The notes: generated by a model not told the origin, from the letters alone. 64,000 nt of DNA from Sphingobacterium sp. SGG-5 (GCF_011043525.1 NZ_JAAKGO010000001.1:124001-188000), one strand, 5' to 3'; positions 17,904 through 28,539 are shown, numbered from the stretch's first letter. A program made the numbers and translations.

Positions 17904-20900
17904 ATGGAGTTAGGTTTAATTAGTTTACGACGGATAAAATGTACCGTCTTGATTCTGCTCGTTTGTATGCAGACCAGTATAGCTGCTTATTCGCAGCGAG
18001 TGACTCTGAACGTTCGGGGCTCTTCATTAGAAACAATTTTGGACAATATCCAAACACAGACCGGTTACTTGGTGCTCTACAACAACGAACAAGTAAAAAA
18101 CATCGGCAAAATCCGGTTAAACATTAAAAACATGGAATTGGATGCTACCATGAAAGCCGTTTTAAATGGACTTCCGTTGACCTATGCCATCCAAGGAGAG
18201 ACGATCTTAATCAAGCCGTCGCCTTCGCCTCGTAAAGAATCCGTTCAGGAGAAAACCCAGCAGGAAACTGTATCGGGCCGTGTCGTGAACGAAAGTGGAC
18301 AGCCCTTACAGGGTGTTTCTGTTAGCACCACCAACGGCACAAACAGTACCCAGACCAATGAGCAAGGTGTGTTTCAGTTGCTGAATGTGACCAGCAATTC
18401 GAGATTGCGCTTTTCTATGCTGGGCTATCAGCGTGCCGACTATGCCATAAGCAGCCTGCCGTCCCCGGTGGTTCTACACCAAGAAGTGAGTAATTTGGAT
18501 GAAATCGTCGTGACAGGTTATGGTGTACAGGAACGACGAAGTATTACGGGAGCCATGTCGACCGTGAAAGGCGAAGATTTTGAAAACATGCCGATCCAGT
18601 CCTTGGATAAAGCCATACAGGGACGAGCAGCCGGGGTCTTGGTACAGACCTCTACCGGTGTTCCCGGAGGGGCCACACGAATCAATATTCGAGGAATTGG
18701 ATCGATTTCTGCAGGAACCGAGCCCATGTATATTGTCGATGGGGTACAATTGAACAGCAGTGCGCCGAGCAGCCGTACATCGACGAACGCGCTAGCTTAC
18801 ATCAATCCAAACGACATCGAATCCATCGAAATATTAAAAGATGCTGCTGCATCGGCCATTTATGGTGCTCAGGCTGCTAACGGCGTGATTTTGATTACAA
18901 CAAAACAAGGAAAAGCAGGTAAACCCAAACTTTCCTTGAATTATTACGAAGGTATCTCTTCTCCGGTTAAAAATATGGACGTGCTCAGTAGTCAGGACGC
19001 AATTCGTCTTCGCCGAGAAGCACTACTGAACGATAACCCAAGCTTAAGTCCTACTGCCGCGTTGGCCCAAGCTTTAGTCGATCTCGGTGTTCGACCGGAT
19101 CTGACGGAAGAAGAAATTGCTGCATACCCTACCTACGATTGGCAAGGTGAAGCATTCAAAACAGGGCGCGTACGTAATATTGAATTCAATACATCCGGCG
19201 GAAATGAAAAAGCAACCTATTACTTATCGAGTTCGTATAACAAACACGACGGAAATGTCACTGGCATAGATTTTCAACGCGGGAATGTTAAAATGCGGCT
19301 AAATCAGACCTTAACTCCACGTTTACAGCTTGACGCCGGGGCGAACTTAAGTCTGATAACCCAAAATGGAAACACCGGTTCGCAGGGAAGCACGTCGGGA
19401 GTCGCTGCCCCCCAGTATACGGCTTCGTACATGCCGCCTACTGTACCGATTTACAATCCAGACGGTTCATTCAACGCCTATACGGGTATGCCAGGAACGG
19501 GTTTCAACCCCATTCAAGCCGCTACCGTAGATGACAATATTGTCCGTCAACGTTCATTAATCGGTAATTTCTCCGTGTCTTATAAAATCTTGGACAATCT
19601 TACCTTCAAATCGTTTTATGGTATAGATTACCGTTTTATCCGGGCTGACTATTACCGAGACCCTCGAACACCAAATGGGGCAACATGGAATGGATACTTG
19701 ATTGATGACAATACAGAAAATGTGAATTTTACGACGAATCAGACATTAAATTATAAGAAAACGATCAATGAGAATCATACGATTACTGCTTTATTAGGAG
19801 CTGAATACCGAAGTGATGTAAGCGAATACGAATCGGCTAGGGCAAATAATTTTCCAACTTATGAATTCCGTACAAACCAATCGGCTGCGGATCCGTATTC
19901 CGTAACAGGAGCATGGAGCGGGAGCCGACGAGTTGGCTTTTTCGGACAAGCAAACTACAATTACAAGAGCAAGCTCTTCCTCTCTGCCGTTGCGCGGTAC
20001 GACGGTTCATCGCGATTTGGGGTGAATAACCGATTTGGATTTTTCCCCGGTATCTCTGCCGGATGGGATATGGCACAAGAGCGATTCCTTGAAGGTACTT
20101 CTTGGGTGGATCAGCTGAAGCTCCGTGTCGGATACGGCATGGTGGGCAATGACCAGATCAACAACGTTTCTTCACGCGGATTCTATCAAGCCGGATCACG
20201 TTATAATAAAATTGCCGCACTACGCTTACAGACACTCGCCAACGATGACTTAGGTTGGGAGACCAACGTTTCCACCAATATTGGTTTGGATTTCGGATTG
20301 TTTAAAAACCGGATTTCTGGAACAGTAGAGGCTTTTCATCGGAATAGCAGACAATTGCTAATAAGCAAACCACTACCAGAAACCAGTGGTTTCAGCGCTG
20401 TAGATGAGAATTTAGGACGTGTAGTGAACCAAGGTTTGGAGATCGACCTGAACACACTCAACATATCGACTAACGGCTTCCAATGGCGAACCAACTTCAA
20501 CGTCGCTTTCTTACAGAACGAGGTGAAAGAGTTGTATGATGGTTTAGATTTTATTTCCAATACCATCCGCGTTGGTCATCCCCTGAAGATATGGTATCGT
20601 GCACGCTACGCAGGAGTCAATTCGGCCAACGGACGTCCGATGTGGTATGATGCCAACGGCAACATTACCTACCTGTTATCTGCAGAAGACAATGTGGAGA
20701 CCAAGAAAGGTTGGCAATCGGATTATTTCGGTGGTCTGACCAATACATTTTCCTACAATGGGTTTGATTTAAGCACGTTGTTCCATTTCGACATGGGACG
20801 CTACATGGCCAATACCATGTATCAGGTATGGTATAATGTCATGAGCAACCCGGGCAGAAACACGCTGCAGGAGTTATATGACGAAAGATGGACTACTCCG

Positions 20901-21227
20901 GGACAAATCACTCATGTCGCAAGGCCTATCAATGGAGGAGCTGAAACCAACAGCAGTACACGAAGCTCAACGACTACCCAATTCCTGCACGACGCATCAT
21001 TTATCCGCTTGCGTGAGGTGACCTTAGGGTATCAGTTCCCGTCGCCCTTGTTGAGTAAATTAAAAATGGAAAGAGCGCGTGTGTACCTCACTACTGTAAA
21101 TCTACATACATGGACCAAATGGGTCGGATACGATCCCGAATTCGCCGTCGACGGATCGGTCGAAAACAACAGCGGAATTGTGCCTCAAACCATGAGTTTT
21201 ACAGCAGGTATTCAAGTTGGATTTTAA
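17904..21227 (+). CDS. SusC/RagA family TonB-linked outer membrane receptor with STN domain (locus 1)
   Basis: An 1107-residue TonB-dependent transporter. After a signal peptide ending near residue 30 come an STN signalling domain (about 34-105), a carboxypeptidase-like beta domain (VSGRVVNESGQPLQGVSV, about 125-200), the SusC-type plug beginning DEIVVTGYGVQERRS near residue 199, and a 22-strand barrel to the C-terminal phenylalanine (IQVGF). It forms with the following SusD the outer-membrane uptake pair. The STN domain links it to the sigma/FecR pair upstream. The plug region is clearly similar to the SusC at 56323-59544. Confidence 0.95.
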   Translation: MELGLISLRRIKCTVLILLVCMQTSIAAYSQRVTLNVRGSSLETILDNIQTQTGYLVLYNNEQVKNIGKIRLNIKNMELDATMKAVLNGLPLTYAIQGETILIKPSPSPRKESVQEKTQQETVSGRVVNESGQPLQGVSVSTTNGTNSTQTNEQGVFQLLNVTSNSRLRFSMLGYQRADYAISSLPSPVVLHQEVSNLDEIVVTGYGVQERRSITGAMSTVKGEDFENMPIQSLDKAIQGRAAGVLVQTSTGVPGGATRINIRGIGSISAGTEPMYIVDGVQLNSSAPSSRTSTNALAYINPNDIESIEILKDAAASAIYGAQAANGVILITTKQGKAGKPKLSLNYYEGISSPVKNMDVLSSQDAIRLRREALLNDNPSLSPTAALAQALVDLGVRPDLTEEEIAAYPTYDWQGEAFKTGRVRNIEFNTSGGNEKATYYLSSSYNKHDGNVTGIDFQRGNVKMRLNQTLTPRLQLDAGANLSLITQNGNTGSQGSTSGVAAPQYTASYMPPTVPIYNPDGSFNAYTGMPGTGFNPIQAATVDDNIVRQRSLIGNFSVSYKILDNLTFKSFYGIDYRFIRADYYRDPRTPNGATWNGYLIDDNTENVNFTTNQTLNYKKTINENHTITALLGAEYRSDVSEYESARANNFPTYEFRTNQSAADPYSVTGAWSGSRRVGFFGQANYNYKSKLFLSAVARYDGSSRFGVNNRFGFFPGISAGWDMAQERFLEGTSWVDQLKLRVGYGMVGNDQINNVSSRGFYQAGSRYNKIAALRLQTLANDDLGWETNVSTNIGLDFGLFKNRISGTVEAFHRNSRQLLISKPLPETSGFSAVDENLGRVVNQGLEIDLNTLNISTNGFQWRTNFNVAFLQNEVKELYDGLDFISNTIRVGHPLKIWYRARYAGVNSANGRPMWYDANGNITYLLSAEDNVETKKGWQSDYFGGLTNTFSYNGFDLSTLFHFDMGRYMANTMYQVWYNVMSNPGRNTLQELYDERWTTPGQITHVARPINGGAETNSSTRSSTTTQFLHDASFIRLREVTLGYQFPSPLLSKLKMERARVYLTTVNLHTWTKWVGYDPEFAVDGSVENNSGIVPQTMSFTAGIQVGF

Positions 21228-21238
21228 TAGCTAATAAA

Positions 21239-22675
21239 ATGAACACATCTATAAAGAAATTAATACTCATCTGTTTGGCAGGAGTCACATTATTCTCTTC
21301 CTGTAACAAGATACTGGACATCACCCCGAAACAATCTGTCAATTCTGAGGAAGCTCTAACAACCCCAGCAGGTATCCAAGCGGCCCTTTATTCGGTCTAT
21401 GCCTATCTCCGACAGACAAGTCAATACGGCAGGGATCTCATCGCTATCCCGGAATTATTGGCGGACAATACAAATCATACAAACAATCCCACTACGTTAA
21501 ATCCGCAATTCCGCAATCAGCCGGGAGCCCATTTAGGAATTTGGGGCAGTAGTTACTCCGCGATCAACGAGATCAACAACATTCTGCTCGTACTCGAAAA
21601 TCCACCTGAGGGTGTGACGACGGAATTTAAAGAAAATATAGCCGGACAGGCTCATTTTCTACGTGCTCTCTATTACCATAATTTATCGAAAATATACGGC
21701 TATGACCCCAAAGCGAGTATCGACGAAGTCAATTATGGTAGCGTTCCGTTGGTACTCGATCCCGTGCTCCGCATAGAACAGATCGTATACCCCTCTCGAG
21801 CTAGCGTTGAAGTCATTTACGAATTGATTTATGACGATCTGGAAACAGCTTACAACCTCTTATTAGGTAAGGCCTCCAACGGATCGGATTCGGAATACTA
21901 TGCCTCTGCAGCAGCAGCTGCTGCACTGTTCTCTAGGGTTGCGCTTTACAACGAAGATTACGATAGGGTAATCGCCGAAGCAGAGGCCGCATTGGAATTA
22001 AGTGCCAGTAAATTTATGAGCAAAGATAGCTATATCGCCGGATGGCGTCGAATGAAGTTACCCGAGTCTATCTTTGAAGTTGTCTTTCACTTAGGCGATT
22101 ATGTCGATCCGGTCAATGAATCATTACGTGCAACATTTACTTCTCGGCTAGAGTTGACGGAGTCAGATTTTTCAAGTCGGGGCAACGTCGTTGTGAGTCC
22201 AGATCTTTACAGCAAGTACACAAGTAACGATATACGCCGCGAACTTTTCATAAATGGCGTGGGGAGAAATGCAAGCCGGACAGAAATTACTAAATATTTG
22301 AGTCGAAGTGCAATCAATCACGACAACGTACCTGTTATCCGTGTATCTGAAGTATACCTCAATCGTGCCGAGGCGTACGCCAAATCAGAAATCTATGATC
22401 TCGCCCGGCAAGATCTAAACCGCATTCGGGAAAGAGCTGGACTTACTCCAGTGCTGGAAACGCTTACCGGCCAACCACTTATTGATGAAATTTTGTTGCA
22501 ACGCCGTCTTGAGCTCGCTTTTGAAGGACACCGCTTCTTTGACCTCAAACGACAGGGCATGGATATTACGAAGGCGTCTGGAAATGTACGGTTCGATGAA
22601 CCGCGGATATTGGCTCCTCTCCCGTTTTCGGAAGTGCAACGCAACACGAATTTGAAGCAGAACTTTGATCTATAA
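21239..22675 (+). CDS. RagB/SusD family nutrient-binding outer membrane lipoprotein (locus 1)
   Basis: A 478-residue SusD-like surface lipoprotein. The start at ATG 21239 gives a lipoprotein signal (lipobox FSSC, cysteine near residue 22) followed by the family's KILDITPKQSV. An earlier in-frame ATG would lie inside susC and is rejected. Typical SusD features are FLRALYYHNLSKIYG (about residue 135), VPVIRVSEVYLNRAEAYA (about 360) and LAFEGHRFFDLKR near 430. It begins 11 bp after the susC stop. It should cap the SusC barrel and bind the substrate. Confidence 0.94.
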   Translation: MNTSIKKLILICLAGVTLFSSCNKILDITPKQSVNSEEALTTPAGIQAALYSVYAYLRQTSQYGRDLIAIPELLADNTNHTNNPTTLNPQFRNQPGAHLGIWGSSYSAINEINNILLVLENPPEGVTTEFKENIAGQAHFLRALYYHNLSKIYGYDPKASIDEVNYGSVPLVLDPVLRIEQIVYPSRASVEVIYELIYDDLETAYNLLLGKASNGSDSEYYASAAAAAALFSRVALYNEDYDRVIAEAEAALELSASKFMSKDSYIAGWRRMKLPESIFEVVFHLGDYVDPVNESLRATFTSRLELTESDFSSRGNVVVSPDLYSKYTSNDIRRELFINGVGRNASRTEITKYLSRSAINHDNVPVIRVSEVYLNRAEAYAKSEIYDLARQDLNRIRERAGLTPVLETLTGQPLIDEILLQRRLELAFEGHRFFDLKRQGMDITKASGNVRFDEPRILAPLPFSEVQRNTNLKQNFDL

Positions 22676-22702
22676 GTTTTAAGATTTAAAAACACATTGA
22701 AA

Positions 22703-24268
22703 ATGATTTTATCAAAGATAAAAATAGCAAGACGCATAGGTGCCTTAAGCGCTATGCTGTTGGTTTTATCCACTTTAGCTTCCTGTTTCAAGGATTTTAC
22801 GGAAGATTTTCTTTTTACAGAAAAAATGGTCGAAATAGACGCAACAACGTGGGAAAGCAAAGCGCCGGGCAAAACCTATCCCATTAAGGGCCCTTATGAG
22901 AAGGGAGCAGGTGTGCAGACCTACCAGGTCAATTTAATCGGTGGACAATTTGATACCGATCAGACCCTACATTATCGTATCGTACCCGAAGAAACCACGG
23001 CTACCGAAGGAACTCATTTTAGGGTGCCTGAGGGTGGGGAATTCGTCATCCCAGCGAACAGCAGTGTGGGGTATTTATCGATCGAAGTATTAGACTTTCC
23101 TGCCGAAGCTGGTAGAGATACTGTAGTGTTGGAGCTCGTTGGCAACGATGCGGTCAAAGTCAGTGAAAATTACAAACGGCTAGGTTTGGCCATCTTATTA
23201 ACCGGGCCACCAGTTGAAGGGCATGCGCTACATGAACAACTAGGTCCAGACAGTTACTACAACAGTATTTACTTCGACCCATTGAATCCATATATTCCGG
23301 CCGACATCCGCCAACGGATCGAACAATCGGCGGCGAATTTAGCCGCACAGAGTGGCGGTCCACGTCGATTACATAGTATGTATATTTATTTTGGAAACGA
23401 TAATTTAGTTACCGTAGTCGCGCAATACTATGGAGGCGGAGGTAATGGCTTATCTGTAGGTGCTTACGCGACATGGACCTATGAGATGGTACTGGATGCT
23501 CAAGGAATAGGCAGCCTTGTATTTAAAGAGGCTAACGGCAACGGAAATTCGCAACGTACCAATTTCTACCCCATCTTGGGCGATTATCTGGAAAAACACG
23601 AATTTAAGGTAGACTGGGTAGATCCAACTATCGCGACACCTGATCGTCCCGAGGTACAGCTTGGCGGGTTGTTCCGTACGGATGATCCTACGTCGTATAT
23701 CCTCGGGCCGTTGGCTACGCTGAATGCAACGGGTTCAATAAGACCGTTTCCTTCTTCGCCAGCGATGCACGATCTCTTTACAGATGGTGATGGCGGATAC
23801 TTTACCACCCTGTACATCGATCCTGCCTCGTCTACCCAATCACCGGCGTTCCAAACACGTTGGCAAGAAGCCTATGACGCTGTTTTTGCTGGCATCGGGA
23901 CTAATACACCAGGTCGACGGTTACATAAGATGCTATTTTATTTCGATCCAACCTTCAATTTTCAGGACGTACGTGTCGTCAACTACTATTATACCGCATC
24001 AGGTGCAAAATTTATGGGTCCTATGCGCTTCCAATGGCGAGTTGACTACGACGGACATGTCAAACCATTTGCGTTCATTTTCCAGGACGCTAACGGTGGA
24101 GCGACCCGTGCGCCTCAGCTGATCGACAACTTCCTGATGGTCACAGAATTTGCGATGACCCGTACGGGGGATAGGATCAAGTTCACGAGTGTAGACGACC
24201 CATCGGTGTATTTTGAAGGAGAACTCAGCAACCATCCATTGAATGTTAATACTTTTTGGCCTGAATAA
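22703..24268 (+). CDS. DUF4843-type surface lipoprotein (SusE position, locus 1)
   Basis: A 521-residue lipoprotein with start at ATG 22703, lipobox cysteine near residue 28 (TLASC) and CFKD after it. Residues about 35-165 match the DUF4843 pattern (YRIVPEETTATEGTHF, FVIPANSSVGYL, YKRLGLAILL). The rest holds two similar modules, each starting RRLHSM/RRLHKM with aromatic beta-strands and ending near EFKVDW or EFAMTR. It takes the place of SusE/SusF, which help bind substrate at the cell surface. The N-terminal part is paralogous to the protein at 53199-54869. Confidence 0.8.
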   Translation: MILSKIKIARRIGALSAMLLVLSTLASCFKDFTEDFLFTEKMVEIDATTWESKAPGKTYPIKGPYEKGAGVQTYQVNLIGGQFDTDQTLHYRIVPEETTATEGTHFRVPEGGEFVIPANSSVGYLSIEVLDFPAEAGRDTVVLELVGNDAVKVSENYKRLGLAILLTGPPVEGHALHEQLGPDSYYNSIYFDPLNPYIPADIRQRIEQSAANLAAQSGGPRRLHSMYIYFGNDNLVTVVAQYYGGGGNGLSVGAYATWTYEMVLDAQGIGSLVFKEANGNGNSQRTNFYPILGDYLEKHEFKVDWVDPTIATPDRPEVQLGGLFRTDDPTSYILGPLATLNATGSIRPFPSSPAMHDLFTDGDGGYFTTLYIDPASSTQSPAFQTRWQEAYDAVFAGIGTNTPGRRLHKMLFYFDPTFNFQDVRVVNYYYTASGAKFMGPMRFQWRVDYDGHVKPFAFIFQDANGGATRAPQLIDNFLMVTEFAMTRTGDRIKFTSVDDPSVYFEGELSNHPLNVNTFWPE

Positions 24269-24312
24269 TGTTAGAACAAGTGAATAAAAAAGGGAATAAT
24301 AAGGAAAATAAT

Positions 24313-25443
24313 ATGTTTAAGTTTAGCATAAAGGCAATAATCGTAGCCTTTGTAGGAATAGTGGCTTTTGGAGCTTGTTCGAAGGATAGTAATCCCCCAC
24401 CCGCCCCTCCGGCGGGTGACGGGCTCACTAAGGTGGATGACTTGGTGTATCGGTACATGAGCCAAAACGCTGTACCGGGTACCACCTTAGCTGTGGCGCG
24501 TAATGGCAAGCTCGTCTACACCAAGGCCTACGGGTTTGCCGATAATGAAAGTGGGGAACGTATGGCGGTGAATACGCGATCGCGGATTTCCAGTATTTCA
24601 AAAACAGTGACTGCTATTGCGATCATGAAACTTGTAGAGGAGGGTAAATTGGAACTGGACGATAAGATTTTTGGCGAGGGCGGTATTTTGGGAAATGATT
24701 TTGGATCGAGAAGGCCGTATCGAACTTATGTAACCGACCTTACGGTCAAGCATTGCCTTTCGCACCATGTAGGTGGGTGGGGAAATGCCAGCAATGACCC
24801 GACGATGTTACAAAGTAGTCTAGATGCTCCTCAATTGATTTCGTACATCATTGACAATGTATCGTTGAGTAAAGCACCCGGTACAAGCTATGCCTACTCC
24901 AATGTAGGATTTATGATACTGGGCCGCGTAATCGAAAAAATCAGCGGAAAAAGCTATGAGCAATATGTAAAAGATGAAATCCTCAGTCCTGTCGGTATTA
25001 CCGACATGGAAATCGGAGGTACAACATTGGAAGAGCGGAAACCGAACGAATCCAGATATCACCATGCCAGTGCATATACCGGAAACTTTTCCAGACGTGA
25101 CGCCAATGGAGGTTGGATTGCCACAGCAGCCGATCTAGCACGCCTGTTTGTGCACATTGATGGATCGTCGTCCGTACCCGATATCTTAGCAAGCAACACC
25201 ATCCAAACCATGACGACGCCTCCATATAATTATAGAAATTATGGATTAGGCATTATGCTCAATGGCGGAACCTGGTACCATGGCGGCTCCTATTCCGGAA
25301 GCCGTAGCCACTGGCTGCGTACCGGATCGGGATTCGTCGCAGCTATTATGGTGAATGGCAACGCCAGCAATTTACAGACATTACTGGAGAATATTGTCTC
25401 GGCTTCGGTCGAATGGCCAGATCAGGATTTGTTCAACGATTAA
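24313..25443 (+). CDS. Serine hydrolase lipoprotein, class C beta-lactamase fold
   Basis: A 376-residue lipoprotein (lipobox FGAC, Cys near residue 22) with a beta-lactamase/DD-peptidase fold. The catalytic motifs are SISK near residue 94, YSN (YAYSNVGF) near 200 and HGG near 325. Proteins of this family act as esterases, D-aminopeptidases, DD-peptidases or, as in MlrB, peptidases for linearised microcystin. ATG 24313 is chosen because AAGGA lies 7 bp before it and it begins the signal peptide. An ATG at 24268 overlapping the upstream stop (TAATG) would add 15 residues and cannot be ruled out. Confidence 0.88.
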   Translation: MFKFSIKAIIVAFVGIVAFGACSKDSNPPPAPPAGDGLTKVDDLVYRYMSQNAVPGTTLAVARNGKLVYTKAYGFADNESGERMAVNTRSRISSISKTVTAIAIMKLVEEGKLELDDKIFGEGGILGNDFGSRRPYRTYVTDLTVKHCLSHHVGGWGNASNDPTMLQSSLDAPQLISYIIDNVSLSKAPGTSYAYSNVGFMILGRVIEKISGKSYEQYVKDEILSPVGITDMEIGGTTLEERKPNESRYHHASAYTGNFSRRDANGGWIATAADLARLFVHIDGSSSVPDILASNTIQTMTTPPYNYRNYGLGIMLNGGTWYHGGSYSGSRSHWLRTGSGFVAAIMVNGNASNLQTLLENIVSASVEWPDQDLFND

Positions 25444-25454
25444 CATACATTCAG

Positions 25455-26852
25455 ATGATTATCAAGAGATATACCCTGCTGCTTAGCCTATTGGCCTGTA
25501 TGCCTTTCTTTGCTGCAGCACAAACCTTACAGGACACGATCAATAAAATTGATGCCCTATTCGAAAAGGTGAACCAACACACACCAGGAGTTTCGGTAAT
25601 GGTCAGCAGAAATGGCCAAACGCTTTATCATAAACATAAAGGGATGGCGGATCTGGAACATGGTGCTCCGATTACAGATAGCACCCGTATCGAAGCGGGG
25701 TCAGTATCGAAACAGTTTACCGCAACAGCTGTACTGCTGCTGATACGGGAAGGCAAGATCGGTTTGGACGACGACGTGCGAAAGTATATTCCTGAACTAC
25801 CTACGTACGAAAAGACGATTACCGTCAGGCACCTACTCAACCACACCAGTGGGCTAAAGGACTGGGGAGTAATAGCCTCCATCGCAGGTTGGCCACGCGG
25901 GACTCGGGTGTACACCAATAGCCTCGCACTGGACTACATCACCAAGCAACCGACACTGAACAACACCCCCGGGGACGAATATATATACAGCAACTCCAAT
26001 TATACCCTATTGACTTTTATCGCCGAACGTGTTTCCGGACAAAAGCTGGCGGATTTTACACGGGAGCGGATTTTCAAACCCTTGGGCATGCATTCCACCA
26101 GTTGGCGGACAGATTTTCGGAAAATTGTTCCCCATAGGGCAATTGGCTACAGCAAAAGCGGCGACGGTCATGAAATGGACATGCCGTTTGAAAACACTTA
26201 TGGTCACGCAGCATTGTTGACGACCGTTGCCGATCTGGATAAATGGAATAGCAGTTGGAAAAACAGCCCGATAGGTGGTGACGCACTATTGAAATTACGC
26301 ACAGAACAAGGTCTGCTGAACAACGGCGACACCATCGAGTATGCCGGTGGCGTATTTATGAAAACGTATAACGGTCGTCCGGTAGTATCCCACACAGGAG
26401 CAACGGCAGGATATCGGGCTGTACTATCGTATTTTCCGGAGACCTCACTCTCTATTGTCTATCTTTCTAACGACACCAGCTTACCGACGACAAAGACGGG
26501 CAACAGTATAGCAGCATTGTTCTTCGGAGAGGAAAAATCAGCAAAAAAGCCACAAGAAGAAAAGAAAGCGGATTCCTATGTTTTAAAAGAAGAAGCATTA
26601 GCAGAATACCAAGGACGCTATATAAGCACGGCATGTGATGGGGAACTGCAGGCATCCGTCAAAAATGGTTCCCTCCTCTTACTTTCCAAAAGCAACCGGA
26701 ACAGAAGACTAAAACCGGCAGCCAAGGATTCATTTTCACAGGGAACGGGCAACACCATACTTTTCGAAAGAGATAAACAGGGAACGGTCACAGGCTTTTA
26801 TATCAGTGTACCGCGCGCCAGAAACGTGTGGTTCCAACGCATAAAAAATTAA
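25455..26852 (+). CDS. Secreted serine hydrolase, class C beta-lactamase fold
   Basis: A 465-residue exported enzyme of the same superfamily as the previous gene. The start at ATG 25455 gives a signal peptide ending near FFAAAQT. Motifs are SVSK near residue 83 (nucleophile and lysine), YSN in YIYSNSNY and HTG in VSHTGATAGY. A C-terminal beta domain of about 90 residues follows the catalytic part (from about 370), as in many esterase EstB or D-aminopeptidase-like members. It begins 11 bp after the previous stop, so the two hydrolases are co-expressed. Its soluble periplasmic location contrasts with the lipid anchor of its neighbour. Confidence 0.88.
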   Translation: MIIKRYTLLLSLLACMPFFAAAQTLQDTINKIDALFEKVNQHTPGVSVMVSRNGQTLYHKHKGMADLEHGAPITDSTRIEAGSVSKQFTATAVLLLIREGKIGLDDDVRKYIPELPTYEKTITVRHLLNHTSGLKDWGVIASIAGWPRGTRVYTNSLALDYITKQPTLNNTPGDEYIYSNSNYTLLTFIAERVSGQKLADFTRERIFKPLGMHSTSWRTDFRKIVPHRAIGYSKSGDGHEMDMPFENTYGHAALLTTVADLDKWNSSWKNSPIGGDALLKLRTEQGLLNNGDTIEYAGGVFMKTYNGRPVVSHTGATAGYRAVLSYFPETSLSIVYLSNDTSLPTTKTGNSIAALFFGEEKSAKKPQEEKKADSYVLKEEALAEYQGRYISTACDGELQASVKNGSLLLLSKSNRNRRLKPAAKDSFSQGTGNTILFERDKQGTVTGFYISVPRARNVWFQRIKN

Positions 26853-26905
26853 ACGCAAGCACTGGGTAATATAGATACAGTTGTTTTTAAACATACACAC
26901 TTTAT

Positions 26906-28501
26906 ATGAAACGTACCGGAACAATAATTTTTCTCAAACACGGATGGTTAATAGGTATGGTACTACTTTTTTTTGCGTGCAACAGTAAAAAAGAGAAAGC
27001 TTCATCGTCATCCTATCGCGTCGCTGTCGCTGCATTCTCACATGAGACATGTACATTTTGCCCGGGTGAAGAGCCCGGAATCGACGATTGGACTTATCGA
27101 GGAGCCCCTCTAAAAGGCGAGGAGTTACTACAAGGTACAAAAGACTGGGAGAGCAACGACTTCATCCAGGGGTTTGTACAGCAAGCAGGTCAGTTTGACA
27201 ACATGACTCTCATTGGATTGACAAGCCCGCGGGACGTATTTGGGGGATCTTCCAGGACGTGGAATAAACAGGAGGTATTTGACCATTTCGTCAATTTAAT
27301 GCTGAACGACCTCAAGGCCGCCATGCCGGTAGATGGTGTATTTTTAGCCTTACATGGTGCTATGGCTGTCCGAGGCATAGATCGCCCAGAAGCTGAAATT
27401 GCCAAACGCTTCCGCGAAGTTGTAGGACCCGATATCCCCATCGTGGCAACTTTTGATTTACATGGCAACGAAGACCAAGCTTTTTTTGAGTGGGCGGACG
27501 GTTCTTTTGTTAACAAACGTTTTCCGCACTATGACTCGTATCAGCAAGGTGAACGGGCCGCACGGTATATCCATCAGATGATGCGGGGCGAATACAAACC
27601 GACAAAGGCGGCAAAGCAAATCCCCATACTTACGGCTACCGTATTGCAATGGACAGGTCAATCGCCTATGATGAACATTTACGAACGAGCCAGACGTTGG
27701 GAAAACGAATATCCGGGTGCATATGTCAATATATTTTTAGGCTTCCCTTGGGCTGATGTCCCTGATGTCGGCACTTGTGTACAAGTGATGACCAATAATG
27801 ATCAAGCCTTAGCAAATAAGATTGCTGATGATATGTCTGAATTTATTTGGCGGGTACGCCAAGGCTGGAGCGAAGGCGAGTTCTTGCAACCGGAAGCTGC
27901 AGTTAAACAAACAAGGTTGGCCATTACCAATGAGAAGACGCCAGTAATCTTAGCCGATTATTGGGATCGTCCGGGCGATGGGACATGGACATTGCACGAG
28001 CTCATTAAACAAAGGGTAGACAACGTGTTATATGCCGCTTTGACGGACGTGAATGCTTTAGATAGCATATGGAAGCAAGACTTACAGCCCGGTGCCCCAT
28101 TTGATATGCTGGTCGGCGGATACACCGGTGAACAAGCTGGGAGCCCTGTTCATATCAACGGAAAATTAATCTGGCGGGGTTCGCTTTGGGGTTACGACCG
28201 AGTGGCTGCTATAGCATTTGGTGATGGTAATATTTTGGTTTTAACACCGGGATATCAACAGTGTATCACGCCGGATGAACTGCGCTTCGGCCCTATCAAT
28301 CCCGACGATTACGATGTGATCGTGTTAAAAAGCCGTGTTCATTTCCGTAGAGGTTTTGATGAGACAGGATACGCTCCAAGTATCTTCATCGTGGATGCTC
28401 CAGGTAATTGGTTTGGCACTACACGTTTAGATGCGTTGAAGTATACTAACATCGATGTGACCACATTTTATCCGTTTGGCGATGTAAAATTCTCACAGTA
28501 G
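26906..28501 (+). CDS. M81 family metallopeptidase (microcystinase C / MlrC-like) lipoprotein
   Basis: A 531-residue lipoprotein (lipobox FFAC, Cys25) of the M81/MlrC family, whose founder cleaves the tetrapeptide and Adda intermediates of microcystin degradation. Likely metal and catalytic residues are visible: SHET (His46, Glu47), ALHGAM (His150), TFDLHGN (Asp184, His186) and RFPHYDSYQQG (His208). The C-terminal MlrC domain follows from about residue 320 (VILADYWDRPGDGT). It is the last gene of locus 1 and is followed by a strong terminator. In other bacteria M81 members outside the mlr cluster have unknown substrates. Confidence 0.9.
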   Translation: MKRTGTIIFLKHGWLIGMVLLFFACNSKKEKASSSSYRVAVAAFSHETCTFCPGEEPGIDDWTYRGAPLKGEELLQGTKDWESNDFIQGFVQQAGQFDNMTLIGLTSPRDVFGGSSRTWNKQEVFDHFVNLMLNDLKAAMPVDGVFLALHGAMAVRGIDRPEAEIAKRFREVVGPDIPIVATFDLHGNEDQAFFEWADGSFVNKRFPHYDSYQQGERAARYIHQMMRGEYKPTKAAKQIPILTATVLQWTGQSPMMNIYERARRWENEYPGAYVNIFLGFPWADVPDVGTCVQVMTNNDQALANKIADDMSEFIWRVRQGWSEGEFLQPEAAVKQTRLAITNEKTPVILADYWDRPGDGTWTLHELIKQRVDNVLYAALTDVNALDSIWKQDLQPGAPFDMLVGGYTGEQAGSPVHINGKLIWRGSLWGYDRVAAIAFGDGNILVLTPGYQQCITPDELRFGPINPDDYDVIVLKSRVHFRRGFDETGYAPSIFIVDAPGNWFGTTRLDALKYTNIDVTTFYPFGDVKFSQ

Positions 28502-28539
28502 TCCATAAAAAGCCTTAAACAAGTTTAAATCATAAAAAT

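Noticed and set aside
24268..24312. Upstream ATG of the first serine hydrolase, overlapping the previous stop
   Set aside because: It would place about 15 polar residues before the lipoprotein signal; ATG 24313 has an AAGGA site and an immediate signal peptide.
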